Source of the DNA: JBDZUZ01 sp040255445
Lineage (GTDB): Bacteria; Planctomycetota; Phycisphaerae; Phycisphaerales; UBA1924
Direction: 5' to 3'
Assembly: GCA_040255445.1 (NCBI GenBank)
Contig: JBDZUZ010000004.1
Location: forward strand, 1-63,219
Length of the DNA: 63,219 nt
Both the position numbers and the translations under genes were made by a program. Within the stretch, counting starts at the first letter, position 1, and the number at the start of each line of letters is the position of its first letter. This document shows positions 8,259 to 17,170 of the stretch, piece after piece. The notes below the pieces were generated by a model. It did not search any database. It was not told the origin of the DNA and was given only the letters and a program-made list of their open reading frames with translations.

Positions 8259-10112
8259 TTACCGGACCCAGCGGGCGCGGTCGGTGGCGACGTGGTAGTG
8301 CGGGTCTTCGCTGATGTTCACCTCGACCAGGTCGCCGGCGCGGTCCAGCAGGCGGCGGCAGTCTTCGCTCAGGTGCCGCAGGTGCAGCCGCTTGCCGAGC
8401 TTCTGGTAGCGTTCGGCCAGCGCGTTGATCGCCTCGAGGGCGGACTGGTCGTAGACGCGGCTGAAGTAGAAATCGATCACGACATCGTCGGGGTCGTTCG
8501 CCGGGTCGAAGAGCTCGCGGAATCGCGCCACGCTGCCGAAGAAGAGCACGCCGTGGAGCTGGTAGATGCGGCTGCCGTGCTCGTTGGTGTGAGTATCGGC
8601 CATGAGATGGCGGCTCTTCTTCCACGCGAAGACGAGCGCCGAGAGCGCGACGCCGAGAATCACCGCCGTGGCGAGGTCGTGCATGAAAACCGTGTACGCC
8701 GCGACGAAGATCATGATCAGGACCTCGGCGAGGGGGATCCGCCGCCAGGTCTGGAGCGTGGTCCACTCGAAGGTGCCGATGACGACCATGAGCATGACGC
8801 CGACGAGCGCGGCCATGGGCACGGCCTCGATGTAGGGCGCGAGGAACAGGATGAAGAGCAGGAGCGCGACCGCCGCGGTGATGCCCGAGAGGCGGCCGCG
8901 GCCGCCGGACTTCACGTTGATCAGCGACTGACCGATCATCGCGCAGCCGCCCATGCCGCCCAGCGCGCCGCATGCGATGTTGGCGACGCCCTGACCGATG
9001 CACTCGCGGTTGCCGCTGCCGCGGGTCTCCGTCAATTCATCGATCAGCGTCATGGTCATCAGCGATTCGATCAGGCCCACGCCGGCGAGGATGAGCGAGA
9101 AGGGGAGGATGATCCAGAGCGTGGCGAGGGTGAAGGGCGGGAGCGTGAAGTCCCACCACGCCGGCCGCGGCAGGCCACCGGCGATGCCGACCGAGGCGAC
9201 ATCGACCGAAGCGATCGCCGCGGCGGTCTCTTCAGGCGTCAGCGGCGCGATGATGCCGTCCTGAGGCGAGGCGGCCACGCCGGCCGGGAGCGCGGCCTGA
9301 GCCGCCGCGAGTGTGGCGGCATCCTTCGCACGCTGCGCGGTGACGACGGCCTCAGCGCGGGTGCGATCAACGAGCATGTCGCGGACGGTGAGCACCGGCT
9401 TCTCGTGCTCCGCGATAGCGGCCGCATCCTTTCCGGGCGTCAGGTCCGTGGCGCCGGGGCTCGCCGTCGCGTTGATCCCGACAGCGCCGAGCGTGATCAC
9501 GAGGATCGCCACCAGCGAGCTGGGCACCGCGCGCGTCAGCCGCGGCAGGAAGGCGATGATCGCCATGGTGACCGCGACAAGACCGAGCATGAGGTAGAGC
9601 CGCTCGCCGCGGAGGAACTCCATTGTGCCCGCCGCGCTGAGCGTCTTGAAGCTGCCCAGCTGCGCGAGCAGGATCACGATCGCCAGGCCGTTGACGAAGC
9701 CGAGCATCACCGGGTGCGGCACGATGCGGATGAACTTCCCCAGACGCAGGAAGCCGATGACCAGCTGGATGATGCCGCAGAGCACGACGGCCGGGAAGAG
9801 ATAGCCGATGCCGTAGTTTGCTACCAGCGACACCACGACGATGCCCATCGCGCCGGTCGCGCCCGAGATCATGCCCGGCCGCCCGCCGAGGATCGATGTG
9901 ATGAGGCAGATGATGAACGCCGCGTAGAGCCCCACCAGCGGCGGCACGCCCGCGAGGAACGCGAACGCGACGGCCTCGGGCACCAGCGCGAGCGCCACGG
10001 TGAGCCCCGAGAGAATGTCGGCCCGCGGCGAGCCGCTGAGCGCGCTGCGGAGGTCGAAGATGCGGGGGCGGGCCTTGATGAACCCGGGGAGTTTGATCGT
10101 GATCTGGGACAT
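8259..10112 (-). CDS. SulP family anion transporter with STAS domain
   Basis: A 617-residue inner-membrane transporter of the SulP/SLC26 family, which moves sulfate, bicarbonate or dicarboxylates. The N-terminal signature region (ADILSGLTVALALVPEAVAF, residues 31-50) and the many hydrophobic spans are clear. The C-terminal STAS domain covers about residues 500-617 (IYQLHGVLFFGSV onward). The substrate cannot be told from sequence. Unusual is a hydrophilic Ala/Thr/Asp-rich insertion at about 216-300 between two membrane spans. The start is ATG 10112, where the family N-terminus begins; the longer frame has no family similarity. Confidence 0.9.
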   Translation of the reverse strand: MSQITIKLPGFIKARPRIFDLRSALSGSPRADILSGLTVALALVPEAVAFAFLAGVPPLVGLYAAFIICLITSILGGRPGMISGATGAMGIVVVSLVANYGIGYLFPAVVLCGIIQLVIGFLRLGKFIRIVPHPVMLGFVNGLAIVILLAQLGSFKTLSAAGTMEFLRGERLYLMLGLVAVTMAIIAFLPRLTRAVPSSLVAILVITLGAVGINATASPGATDLTPGKDAAAIAEHEKPVLTVRDMLVDRTRAEAVVTAQRAKDAATLAAAQAALPAGVAASPQDGIIAPLTPEETAAAIASVDVASVGIAGGLPRPAWWDFTLPPFTLATLWIILPFSLILAGVGLIESLMTMTLIDELTETRGSGNRECIGQGVANIACGALGGMGGCAMIGQSLINVKSGGRGRLSGITAAVALLLFILFLAPYIEAVPMAALVGVMLMVVIGTFEWTTLQTWRRIPLAEVLIMIFVAAYTVFMHDLATAVILGVALSALVFAWKKSRHLMADTHTNEHGSRIYQLHGVLFFGSVARFRELFDPANDPDDVVIDFYFSRVYDQSALEAINALAERYQKLGKRLHLRHLSEDCRRLLDRAGDLVEVNISEDPHYHVATDRARWVR

Positions 10113-10141
10113 GGCGGCTCGTCGGTGAATACGGAGAACGG

Positions 10142-10163
10142 CCGGGCCGCGGGAGCGGTCCGG
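10142..10163. promoter_or_regulatory. Leader hairpin upstream of sulP
   Basis: CCGGGCCGC and GCGGTCCGG form a nine-base stem with one G-T pair and a four-base loop, 30 bases upstream of the sulP start. It could be a 5' leader structure or an operator. The whole divergent gap from 10113 to 10388 shows no other feature I can support. Confidence 0.3.
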
Positions 10164-10388
10164 TGGGAGGGATGGGCGTTGATGATGCGGGCGCGAGACG
10201 ATGCGCAAAGGGAGGGCTCGGCGGCGTTCGGCCGCGGCGGTCCCGCGATCAGGGTGGCGTCATGATGGTGGCTGCGCGCATGGGGGGCGAGTGTAGGCGG
10301 GGCTGCCCATCGACAGATCGCGAGCCCACTCGCTTCTTCGACCAGCAGCCGCCAACGGCCGCATCGTGCCGATCGCTACTCTGGCGGC

Positions 10389-11213
10389 ATGAGATCGACG
10401 CAGCAGAAGGCAACTCGCACCGGCCTCGCCGCCCGCTGGTCGACCCCGATGACCGACCGCCAGCGGTTCTGGCTCAAGATCGGTCTGACCTGCGCGGCGA
10501 TGGGTGTCGCCGCGCTCATCCTGCCGCACTTCGGGCTGCAGTTCCGCAAGCTCGAGAGGCTCGGCCCCAACGCCGCGGCGGGGGCGTGGGGCCTGATCGT
10601 TGTGGGAGGAGTGCTCTGCCTGCCGGCGCTGCTGCGGATCCGGCTGCGGATGATGGCGGCGGCCGCGGGCGCCGTTCTAGTTGTCGGCCTTGGTCTCATG
10701 TTCGTGCTCGGATGGCTGCTCAGCAAGAATCGGTCGATGCCGAGCCCGCCGCCGCCGAACACGGCGTACACGCCGCCAACCAATCCGGTCGGAGCGCCGC
10801 CGCACATGAGCGGAGGGCCCGGATACACCGGCCCGAGAGCGCCCGCTGGGAGCGGCCCGCCTCGGTTCAGCCCGGGCAACCGGCCGCCGATGAAGACGTT
10901 CGAAGAGCGGCGATCAGAGATCGAAACCCGCTACGGCGCCGACCGCATCTGGATCGTGCGGATCGAGAACGCGGATGAAGCGCTCAACGATGCGCTCACC
11001 ACGGCCTTCCGCGACTACCGCAGCGCGGCGGACAACCCGGGCTCGTGGAGCACATCACGCCGCGGCGATGAACTCCGAGCGATCTCCGCGCCCGAGTCGT
11101 CGCCGGAGTCGTTGCTGCAACTGGTGCGGGGCGTGCTGGCGGGGGTCGAGGGCGCCGGCGAGCCGCGGGTCGATGAATCCGCACGCGAGATTACTGTTAC
11201 GATCACACGCTGA
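10389..11213 (+). CDS. Membrane protein with proline-rich linker, unknown function
   Basis: A 274-residue protein I do not recognise. It has three hydrophobic segments in the first ~120 residues (around 30-50, 65-82 and 90-112), a Pro/Gly-rich linker at about 120-170, and a soluble C-terminal domain of about 100 residues that begins FEERRSEIETRYGADRIWIV. The soluble domain could lie on either side of the membrane. ATG 10389 is taken as start; ATG 10449 is possible, and neither has a strong ribosome binding site. It is followed closely by the PD40 lipoprotein gene on the same strand, so they may be co-transcribed. Confidence 0.7.
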   Translation: MRSTQQKATRTGLAARWSTPMTDRQRFWLKIGLTCAAMGVAALILPHFGLQFRKLERLGPNAAAGAWGLIVVGGVLCLPALLRIRLRMMAAAAGAVLVVGLGLMFVLGWLLSKNRSMPSPPPPNTAYTPPTNPVGAPPHMSGGPGYTGPRAPAGSGPPRFSPGNRPPMKTFEERRSEIETRYGADRIWIVRIENADEALNDALTTAFRDYRSAADNPGSWSTSRRGDELRAISAPESSPESLLQLVRGVLAGVEGAGEPRVDESAREITVTITR

Positions 11214-11249
11214 TGCGGCGGGTCGCCGCTGTCGCTGCTCCGCGGAGGG

Positions 11250-11292
11250 TTGCAGGAGGGGTCGCAGGGGAGGTTTGCAGGAGGGGGTCGCA
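11250..11292 (+). repeat. Duplicated ribosome-binding-site element
   Basis: TTGCAGGAGGGGTCGCA at 11250-11266 recurs as TTGCAGGAGGGGGTCGCA at 11275-11292. Each copy holds an AGGAGGG motif. The second one is positioned correctly for the ATG at 11292, so the pair looks like a tandem duplication of the ribosome binding site of the lipoprotein gene. Confidence 0.6.
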
Positions 11293-12239
11293 TGCCTGCC
11301 GGCAGGATGATCGCGATCGCAACGCTCGGATTCGTTCTCACAGGCATGAGCGGGTGCACGGCCAGCCCCGAGCGGCAGCATACCGCGAATGCTTCGCGGC
11401 ACGAGCCGATCGTGTTCTACGGCGTGATTGATGAAGCGCCCGGCATCTACCAGACGACCACCGAGAGTAAGCCGATCCTGATCACAGCTCGCGCGAACTG
11501 GCCCGAACCATCGCCCGACGGCCGGCACCTGCTCTTCCAGCGACGTTCGGACGCCGGCGACCTTGACCTCTGGCGGTGCGCGATCGATGGATCGAACCCG
11601 CGGCGGCTCACCAGCCACCCCGCGCACGAGTATCTGCCATCGTGGTCGCCCGATGGTCGCTGGATTGTGTTCACGACGTGGCGTCTCGAGGAAGGCGATC
11701 TAGAGCCCGCGCCGCACCTGTACCTGGTCGCATCGGAGGGCGGCACCGCGCGGCGGCTCATGGCTGAGCTGCTGGGAACTTCGGCCGGAGCGACATGGAC
11801 GCCCGATGGACGGTCGATCGTCTTTGGCATGAAACACGCCAACGGCGACTCGAGCATCTCCATCGCCTCCATCGACACCGCGGCAGCAAGCATCTCCGAC
11901 CGTCGCGAGTTGGTGCGCGATGCGAGGTCGAACGGCACACCGGTCGTCTCGCCCGATGGCCGCTACATCGCGTACTACTCGAGCGATGATGCGGCCTCGT
12001 GGCTGATGATCGTCGGGATCGATGGCGGTCCGCCGCGGCCGGTCCTCACCGAGGGCTTCAACTGGTACCCGCGCTGGTCGCCCGATGGGCGGCGGCTCAT
12101 CTTCACGCGTGCGGTGTCGGAGGATCAGGAGGACCTGGACATCTACGAGATCGATCTCGCGGGCGGCCCGCCGCGGCCGGTGATCGAGTTCCCGGGGCGG
12201 CAGGCGGAGGCGCGGTATCTGAATTCGTCGTCCCGCTGA
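11292..12239 (+). CDS. PD40/TolB-like beta-propeller lipoprotein
   Basis: A 315-residue exported lipoprotein. The signal peptide ends in the lipobox MSGC (Cys22). Five PD40 repeats follow, recognisable by SPDGRHLLF, SPDGRWIVF, TPDGRSIVF, SPDGRYIAY and SPDGRRLIF, so it folds as a TolB-type beta-propeller. Such propellers bind proteins or ligands in the periplasm. The set of repeats is that of a stand-alone propeller without the TolB N-terminal domain. I choose ATG 11292 because a strong AGGAGGGGG sits six bases upstream and it gives a proper signal peptide; the open frame starts 14 codons earlier. The ligand is unknown. Confidence 0.8.
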   Translation: MPAGRMIAIATLGFVLTGMSGCTASPERQHTANASRHEPIVFYGVIDEAPGIYQTTTESKPILITARANWPEPSPDGRHLLFQRRSDAGDLDLWRCAIDGSNPRRLTSHPAHEYLPSWSPDGRWIVFTTWRLEEGDLEPAPHLYLVASEGGTARRLMAELLGTSAGATWTPDGRSIVFGMKHANGDSSISIASIDTAAASISDRRELVRDARSNGTPVVSPDGRYIAYYSSDDAASWLMIVGIDGGPPRPVLTEGFNWYPRWSPDGRRLIFTRAVSEDQEDLDIYEIDLAGGPPRPVIEFPGRQAEARYLNSSSR

Positions 12240-12243
12240 TCGA

Positions 12244-13683
12244 TCACGGCCTGATCACCCGCGTCGGATCCGGGAACGGCGGCAGCTTCAGACCGGCGCG
12301 CACCGCATTCTGGCTCGCGCGGAGACTCTCGAACCGCTCCGGCTGCACAGTCACCGGGCCCTTTGATGTCACGACGATGATCGGCCGCGTCAGCGGTCGG
12401 CCCAGTTCGGGCGTGATGATGAACAGCCAGAGATCCTCGGTGCTCGTGTCGAGCGGCACGCGCCATGGCTCATCGCCCAGCGGCCCGAACAGGACATCGC
12501 CGATGTCCGTCCGCCCGCCGCGGCGTTCATCCATGATCGCGCGGTCGATCTCCGATTCGGAGGCCAGGATGAACTCGGTCAGCGTGAGCCCCGAGAGCTT
12601 CTCGACCATCGGGTCCGCGGCGAAGTCCGCGGCCTCGAGCGTCTGATCGGCGAGGAAGCGCCCCGGGTGGTCGGGCATAGACCCGGTCTGGGTGTACCGG
12701 CTCTCGATCGCGGACTGGATGCGCGCAGCCCGCGAGGCCGGATCCATCGGCAGGTTCGGCGCCGCCGGCACCGTGAACCCCGGGCCGCGCATCGCGCCGG
12801 TGAGCGCGGTCATACCGCCGATCCCCAGCGACCCTCCGATGCAGACAACCGCCGGCAGGAGGACGGCGACGCACGTCGCCGCCGCCGCGCGGACCCCGGA
12901 CACCCGCTGCGCCGATGCCAGCATGATCCCCGACACGACCACCCAGTAGACCGCGGCGATCGCCCCGATGCAGGGAACCAGCGCGATGATGTAGCAGCCC
13001 GAGCTATAGCACACCGCGCCCAGCGTGAGCACGAAGCCGCCGCGATGCTCGCCGGTCATGCGCAGGACCAGGTGCGCCACGCCCGCCCAGAGGAAGATGC
13101 CAATGAAGATCGTGACGAAGCTCACCGCCTGCTGCGCTGCGATCGTGCCGAGGATGGCCGCAGCGCCCGCACCACCAGCGCCCGCGCCGACCATGAAACC
13201 GGCCAGGACGCCGCTGATGAGGAACGCGGGGATGAACGCGGCGGTGAGGACGATGGCGAAGTTGACCAGGGCGTACGCGATCGCGCTGCCAACCGTCGAC
13301 GACGGCGAGGTGCCGCGGCCCAGATCACTCGGCCGCGCGAACCCGGTGCGGAGGGTGCGCCACCAGCGGGACCAGATCCCGGTCTTGTCCGTGAGCCACG
13401 GGTTGCTCCCGCCGTCCTGCAGCGGGCTGCCGATGCCCTCGACCGGGACAACCGCCATCTGCTCCATGCTGATGTCGCGCGCGCAGCGGACGCACGCGAA
13501 CGATTCGGGCTCGAGATGGCCGGTGGGCGAGGTGCCGTAGTAGTTCTGCCGGCAGTGCGGGCAGCAGAATCGCACCGCGCCCGGGCGGAACTGGAAATCG
13601 TGCAGCGAGAAGGGCGTGCCGCACTCGGGGCAGATGCGGGCGGTGTTGTCCCAGAGGGGGTAGTCGCAGGTTTGGCAGTGCAT
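12244..13683 (-). CDS. Zinc-ribbon membrane protein, paralogue 3
   Basis: A 479-residue member of the zinc-ribbon family, the longest of the four. It starts MHCQTCDYPLWDNTARICPE, with further ribbons FCCPHC and FACVRC. A membrane part with several Ala/Gly-rich hydrophobic spans follows (about residues 130-310). Unlike paralogues 1, 2 and 4 it has an extra soluble C-terminal domain of about 165 residues (from about 315), which contains SRYTQTGSMPDHP and ends in a Pro-rich tail. The domain may be exposed outside the inner membrane; that is inference. It ends a few bases from the convergent lipoprotein gene. Function unknown. Confidence 0.75.
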   Translation of the reverse strand: MHCQTCDYPLWDNTARICPECGTPFSLHDFQFRPGAVRFCCPHCRQNYYGTSPTGHLEPESFACVRCARDISMEQMAVVPVEGIGSPLQDGGSNPWLTDKTGIWSRWWRTLRTGFARPSDLGRGTSPSSTVGSAIAYALVNFAIVLTAAFIPAFLISGVLAGFMVGAGAGGAGAAAILGTIAAQQAVSFVTIFIGIFLWAGVAHLVLRMTGEHRGGFVLTLGAVCYSSGCYIIALVPCIGAIAAVYWVVVSGIMLASAQRVSGVRAAAATCVAVLLPAVVCIGGSLGIGGMTALTGAMRGPGFTVPAAPNLPMDPASRAARIQSAIESRYTQTGSMPDHPGRFLADQTLEAADFAADPMVEKLSGLTLTEFILASESEIDRAIMDERRGGRTDIGDVLFGPLGDEPWRVPLDTSTEDLWLFIITPELGRPLTRPIIVVTSKGPVTVQPERFESLRASQNAVRAGLKLPPFPDPTRVIRP

Positions 13684-13690
13684 GAGAGGT

Positions 13691-13728
13691 GAGGACTGAG
13701 TGCTGAGGACTGAGTGCTGAGGACTGGG
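13691..13728 (+). repeat. Heptamer tandem repeat (GAGGACT/GAGTGCT)
   Basis: Alternating heptamers GAGGACT and GAGTGCT, five units in a row, lie just upstream of the start of paralogue 3. GAGGACT is identical to the unit at 2391-2416, more than 11 kb away. The repeat fills most of the 66-base gap to paralogue 4. Confidence 0.75.
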
Positions 13729-13749
13729 CGTCTGGGTTTCGTATCGGCT

Positions 13750-14724
13750 TTAAAGTCCGCGTAGCAGGAATGGGACGATCATGGCCCGGCCCAGGACCGT
13801 TATGACGATGACCCCGATCACGCCGACGATCAACAGCGATGCGCCGACGCACACCGCCGCGCGGAGCGGCGTCGTCCGGTGGACGCGCCAGATCATCACC
13901 GCGGCAATCACGCCCCAGAGCAGGAAGCCCGCGTAGTAGAGGCAGGCGAGCATGCTGATGCCGAAGCCCGCCGCGGCGTACCCGAAACACTGGATCGTCG
14001 TTCGGTACGGCCCGGATACGGGGCCGCTCATGGCCAGGAGCTTGTGGGTGACAAGCGACCAGAGAAGGCAGACCGCGAGCGTCAGCACCAAGTACACGCT
14101 GTACATGACGGCCACGAAGCCGAGCATGTCGGCATCGAAGCCCATCGGCGGCGGTCCACCGCCGGGAACGAAGACCGATGTGAAGCCGACAGTGTAGAGC
14201 ATCGTCACAACGATCATGACCAGCCAGAAGGCGACAAGGCTCATCGCGGCGTATCGGAGCGCGGGGAGGGGGCTGGCGAGCGTCGGCGTAGCGCTGATCA
14301 GCCGGATCGGGGCCGTGATGCTGTAGAGCGCGGTCCGCGCCCAGCGCTGGAGCAGCGGCGCGTCGCCCAGCCAAGGATTCATCTCGATGACAGGGCCTGC
14401 TGCACGGGTCCCACCGAGGCCGGCTCCCCATGCGGCCCCAGCCCCGGGTTCGCCGCCATCGGTTCGGTCGGTCGGCGGCGCAACCGGGCACACCGCCATA
14501 TCCGCCGCGGCGATCAACTGGTGACAGCCGTTGCACTCGAACCGGGCGATCTCCATATGGCCGCTGGGCGAGGTGCCGCGGTGCTCGTGGGCGCAGAGCG
14601 GGCAGGCGAAGACAACCGAGCCGGGGGCGAAGGTGTAGTCCGCGAGCTCAAAGCCCTGCCCGCACTCGGGGCAATGGCGGCTGGTGAGGTTCCAGAGGGG
14701 GTAGTTGCAGAGTTTGCAGTGCAT
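13750..14724 (-). CDS. Zinc-ribbon membrane protein, paralogue 4
   Basis: A 324-residue member of the same family. The N-terminus MHCKLCNYPLWNLTSRHCPE is followed by FACPLC and FECNGC ribbons, a Gly/Pro-rich linker around residues 85-115, and about five transmembrane segments. The start is ATG 14724 by family alignment; the open frame extends 46 codons upstream into the intergenic CTCGAGCAC-type repeats, which are not coding. It lies 66 bases upstream of paralogue 3 on the same strand, so these form a second pair like 1 and 2. Function unknown. Confidence 0.75.
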   Translation of the reverse strand: MHCKLCNYPLWNLTSRHCPECGQGFELADYTFAPGSVVFACPLCAHEHRGTSPSGHMEIARFECNGCHQLIAAADMAVCPVAPPTDRTDGGEPGAGAAWGAGLGGTRAAGPVIEMNPWLGDAPLLQRWARTALYSITAPIRLISATPTLASPLPALRYAAMSLVAFWLVMIVVTMLYTVGFTSVFVPGGGPPPMGFDADMLGFVAVMYSVYLVLTLAVCLLWSLVTHKLLAMSGPVSGPYRTTIQCFGYAAAGFGISMLACLYYAGFLLWGVIAAVMIWRVHRTTPLRAAVCVGASLLIVGVIGVIVITVLGRAMIVPFLLRGL

Positions 14725-14894
14725 GAGGAAGTGCTCGAGTGCCCGCGTGGTCGAGTGCTCAAGCGCGAGCGCCCTTCGGTCCGTCCGGCAGTCTACCGGA
14801 CCGAGCCATTCAAATGCAGGCGGCCTTGCCCCGGGTCCGGAGGACCTCCGCGGCTCTAACATTCCGCAGAGTCGCTTTCGAGAAGGAGCCCCCC

Positions 14895-16067
14895 GTGCCC
14901 AACCGCCTGATCCGTGCCTGCATCCTCTCCCTCGCCGCCGCGGCGGGCTCCGTCCCCGCCCTCGCGCAGGACAACCCGCCCCCGCCCGGCATGGACGGCT
15001 ACGAGCCGATCTCCGTCGAAAAGATGCGCCTCGAAGCCGCGCGGGTCATGCCCATGCTCGATACCGCCGCAGCGCGGATGTTTCTCCTCTCCACCAGCTT
15101 CCTCCCCGTCCCAGCACCGCGCACGCTGCACATCAACCGCGCCGAGCAGAAGGTCCTGACCGACGCCGAGTTCAATCAGCTCCCCGAAGAAGCCCGCGCC
15201 GGCTACGAGGCCCGCGAGCTCGATGATCACTACTTCTACTACACCGGCTACGGCACCCCCCTCGCCTACGCCCGCCCCCTCGATATCGCCGCGGCGGAGA
15301 TGCAGCGCCGCGGCAAGTCCGGCAATGTCTTCAAGGGCACGAAGATCTTCGACTTCGGCTTCGGCTCGATCGGCCATCTCCGCATGCTCGCGAGCCTCGG
15401 GGCCGATGTCCGCGGCGTCGAGGTCGACCCGATCCTCGAGAAGCTCTACAGCGAGCCCGATGACACCGGCTTCGTCGAGAAGATGGGCCTCAACGAAGAT
15501 GTCACCGACGGCACGCTCACGCTCGCGTTCGGCAAGTGGCCCGCGGACGAGGTCGTCAAAGACAAGATCGGCGGCGGCTACGACCTGATCCTCAGCAAGA
15601 ACACGCTCAAGAACGGCTACCTCAACCCCGAGAAGGAAGTCGATCCGCGCCGCCTCGTCCACCTGGGCGTCGAGCAGCGCGAGTTCGTCGAGACCGTCTT
15701 CGCCGCGCTCAAGCCCGGCGGGCTGTTCCTGATCTACAACCTGAGCCCCAAACAGTCAGAAGAGCAGTACATGCCCTGGGCCGATGGCCGCTGCCCGTTC
15801 CCCAAGGGCATGTTCGAGGCCGCGGGCTTCGAGGTGATCGCTTTCGATGTCGACGACTCCAAGGCCGCCCGCCGCCTGGGCGATGCCCTGATGTGGAACC
15901 AGGGGCCGCGGCCCATGAACCTCGAAGAAGACCTCTTCGGCCTCTACACGCTCGTTCGCAAGCCCGATGGCAAGAACGGGCATGATCACGGCGATCACGA
16001 CCACGACGGTCATGATCACGACCACGCGGGTCATGATCACAAGCACGATGGTCACGACCACAAGTGA
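14895..16067 (+). CDS. Exported methyltransferase-fold protein with His/Asp-rich tail
   Basis: A 390-residue protein with a clear signal peptide (cleavage after ALA, residue 24). The body has a class I methyltransferase-type Rossmann motif, DFGFGSIGH at 153-161, with a following acidic position in VRGVEVDP, and LKPGGLFLIYNL later on. The last ~30 residues hold 12 His, mostly in HD pairs, a likely metal-binding tail. GTG 14895 is the start because AAGGAG lies six bases upstream and it yields the signal peptide. A methyltransferase in the periplasm is odd because S-adenosylmethionine is not expected there. It could bind another ligand or be a metal-related protein with a borrowed fold. Confidence 0.75.
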   Translation: MPNRLIRACILSLAAAAGSVPALAQDNPPPPGMDGYEPISVEKMRLEAARVMPMLDTAAARMFLLSTSFLPVPAPRTLHINRAEQKVLTDAEFNQLPEEARAGYEARELDDHYFYYTGYGTPLAYARPLDIAAAEMQRRGKSGNVFKGTKIFDFGFGSIGHLRMLASLGADVRGVEVDPILEKLYSEPDDTGFVEKMGLNEDVTDGTLTLAFGKWPADEVVKDKIGGGYDLILSKNTLKNGYLNPEKEVDPRRLVHLGVEQREFVETVFAALKPGGLFLIYNLSPKQSEEQYMPWADGRCPFPKGMFEAAGFEVIAFDVDDSKAARRLGDALMWNQGPRPMNLEEDLFGLYTLVRKPDGKNGHDHGDHDHDGHDHDHAGHDHKHDGHDHK

Positions 16068-16166
16068 CGGCCGCGCCCTGCTACCGCCCCCGCCATACCC
16101 GTCACCCCCGCTCCACCCGCGGCCGTCACACGATCTGAACACTCCGCCTCGCGCAAGGGGATAGCG

Positions 16167-17150
16167 TTGGCCCCTGTGAAGATTGCGCTCGTCTACAACG
16201 AAGCATCCGGCCGCGGCGCGGGCGCTGCCGCGGCGGCGAAGGTCGAGTCCGCCGCGGCGGGCGCGGGGCACAGCGTCGTCCGCGTTCCGGTGCGCAGCGC
16301 GGGCCTCGATGATGCCCTTCACGCGGCGGATGTCGCGGTTGTCGCCGGCGGCGACGGCACGGTCCACAGCCTGCTGCCGCGCCTGGTCCGCTCGCGCGCG
16401 GCGATCTACCACTTCCCGCTTGGGACAGAGAACCTGTTCTCGCGCCAGTTCCGCATGAACCGCGATGTGCCGCGGCTGCTGCGCGCGGTCGAGGGCGGGC
16501 GGGTGGTGCGTGTCGATGTGCCGCGGCTGCGGGTCGAGACCGGCGGCAACGGCGACTCGCACGAGACGCCGTTCGTCCTGATGTGCTCGGTCGGTCCCGA
16601 TGCCTCGGTCGTCCGTCGACTCGCGGCGGTGCGCACCGGTCCGATTTCCCATCTCTCCTACGCGCTCCCGATCCTCGGCGAGCTGCGCGATCCCTACCTG
16701 CCGCGGATCACGCTGCGGGTCGATGGCGTTGAGGTCGTGGGTGGCATGCGCGGCATGGCGATCATCGCCAACAGCCGGCAGTACGCAACCCGCATCGACC
16801 CCGCCGCGCGGGCGTCGATGCACGATGGCCTGCTCGATGTCGTCTTCTTCCCCTGCCGCCACGCGCTCGCCGCGGGCGCGTGGCTGCTGTCATCGCGGCT
16901 GCGCCGGCACACGCGGAACAAGCACGTGATCTACACACAGGGCGCGCGGGTGGAGCTGGTCGCCGAGGGCGAGGGGACGCCCGCGTATCAGCTCGATGGC
17001 GAGGCTGGGCGCGAGCGCGCTGCGCCGCTGCGGCTGTCGATGTCGTTCGGTGATGATCGAGCATCGCAGCAACTCCGCGTGCTGCTGCCCGCAGAAGGGC
17101 TGGGTGTCAACGCCGGGATCGAGACCGAGCCGCTGGTCTCCGCCGAGTAA
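16167..17150 (+). CDS. Diacylglycerol kinase catalytic domain (lipid kinase) protein
   Basis: A 327-residue protein of the diacylglycerol/sphingosine/YegS lipid kinase family, which phosphorylates a lipid alcohol with ATP at the membrane. The nucleotide-binding motif GGDGT is at residues 61-65, preceded by YNEASGRG near the start and followed by the GTENLFSR segment. The length is normal. I keep the TTG start at 16167 because AAGGGG lies six bases upstream; a GTG three codons later has too long a spacer. The lipid substrate is not evident. The gene is followed by the palindromic repeat region. Confidence 0.85.
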   Translation: MAPVKIALVYNEASGRGAGAAAAAKVESAAAGAGHSVVRVPVRSAGLDDALHAADVAVVAGGDGTVHSLLPRLVRSRAAIYHFPLGTENLFSRQFRMNRDVPRLLRAVEGGRVVRVDVPRLRVETGGNGDSHETPFVLMCSVGPDASVVRRLAAVRTGPISHLSYALPILGELRDPYLPRITLRVDGVEVVGGMRGMAIIANSRQYATRIDPAARASMHDGLLDVVFFPCRHALAAGAWLLSSRLRRHTRNKHVIYTQGARVELVAEGEGTPAYQLDGEAGRERAAPLRLSMSFGDDRASQQLRVLLPAEGLGVNAGIETEPLVSAE

Positions 17151-17170
17151 TCGACACCGCAACAGGCCCA

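Noticed and set aside
8133..10265. Plus-strand frame of 710 codons opposite sulP
   Set aside because: Acidic/Arg-rich shadow; the minus strand encodes an intact SulP transporter.
16155..16160. GTG 16176 as start of the lipid kinase gene
   Set aside because: The AAGGGG site would be 15 bases away, whereas TTG 16167 has a normal six-base spacer.
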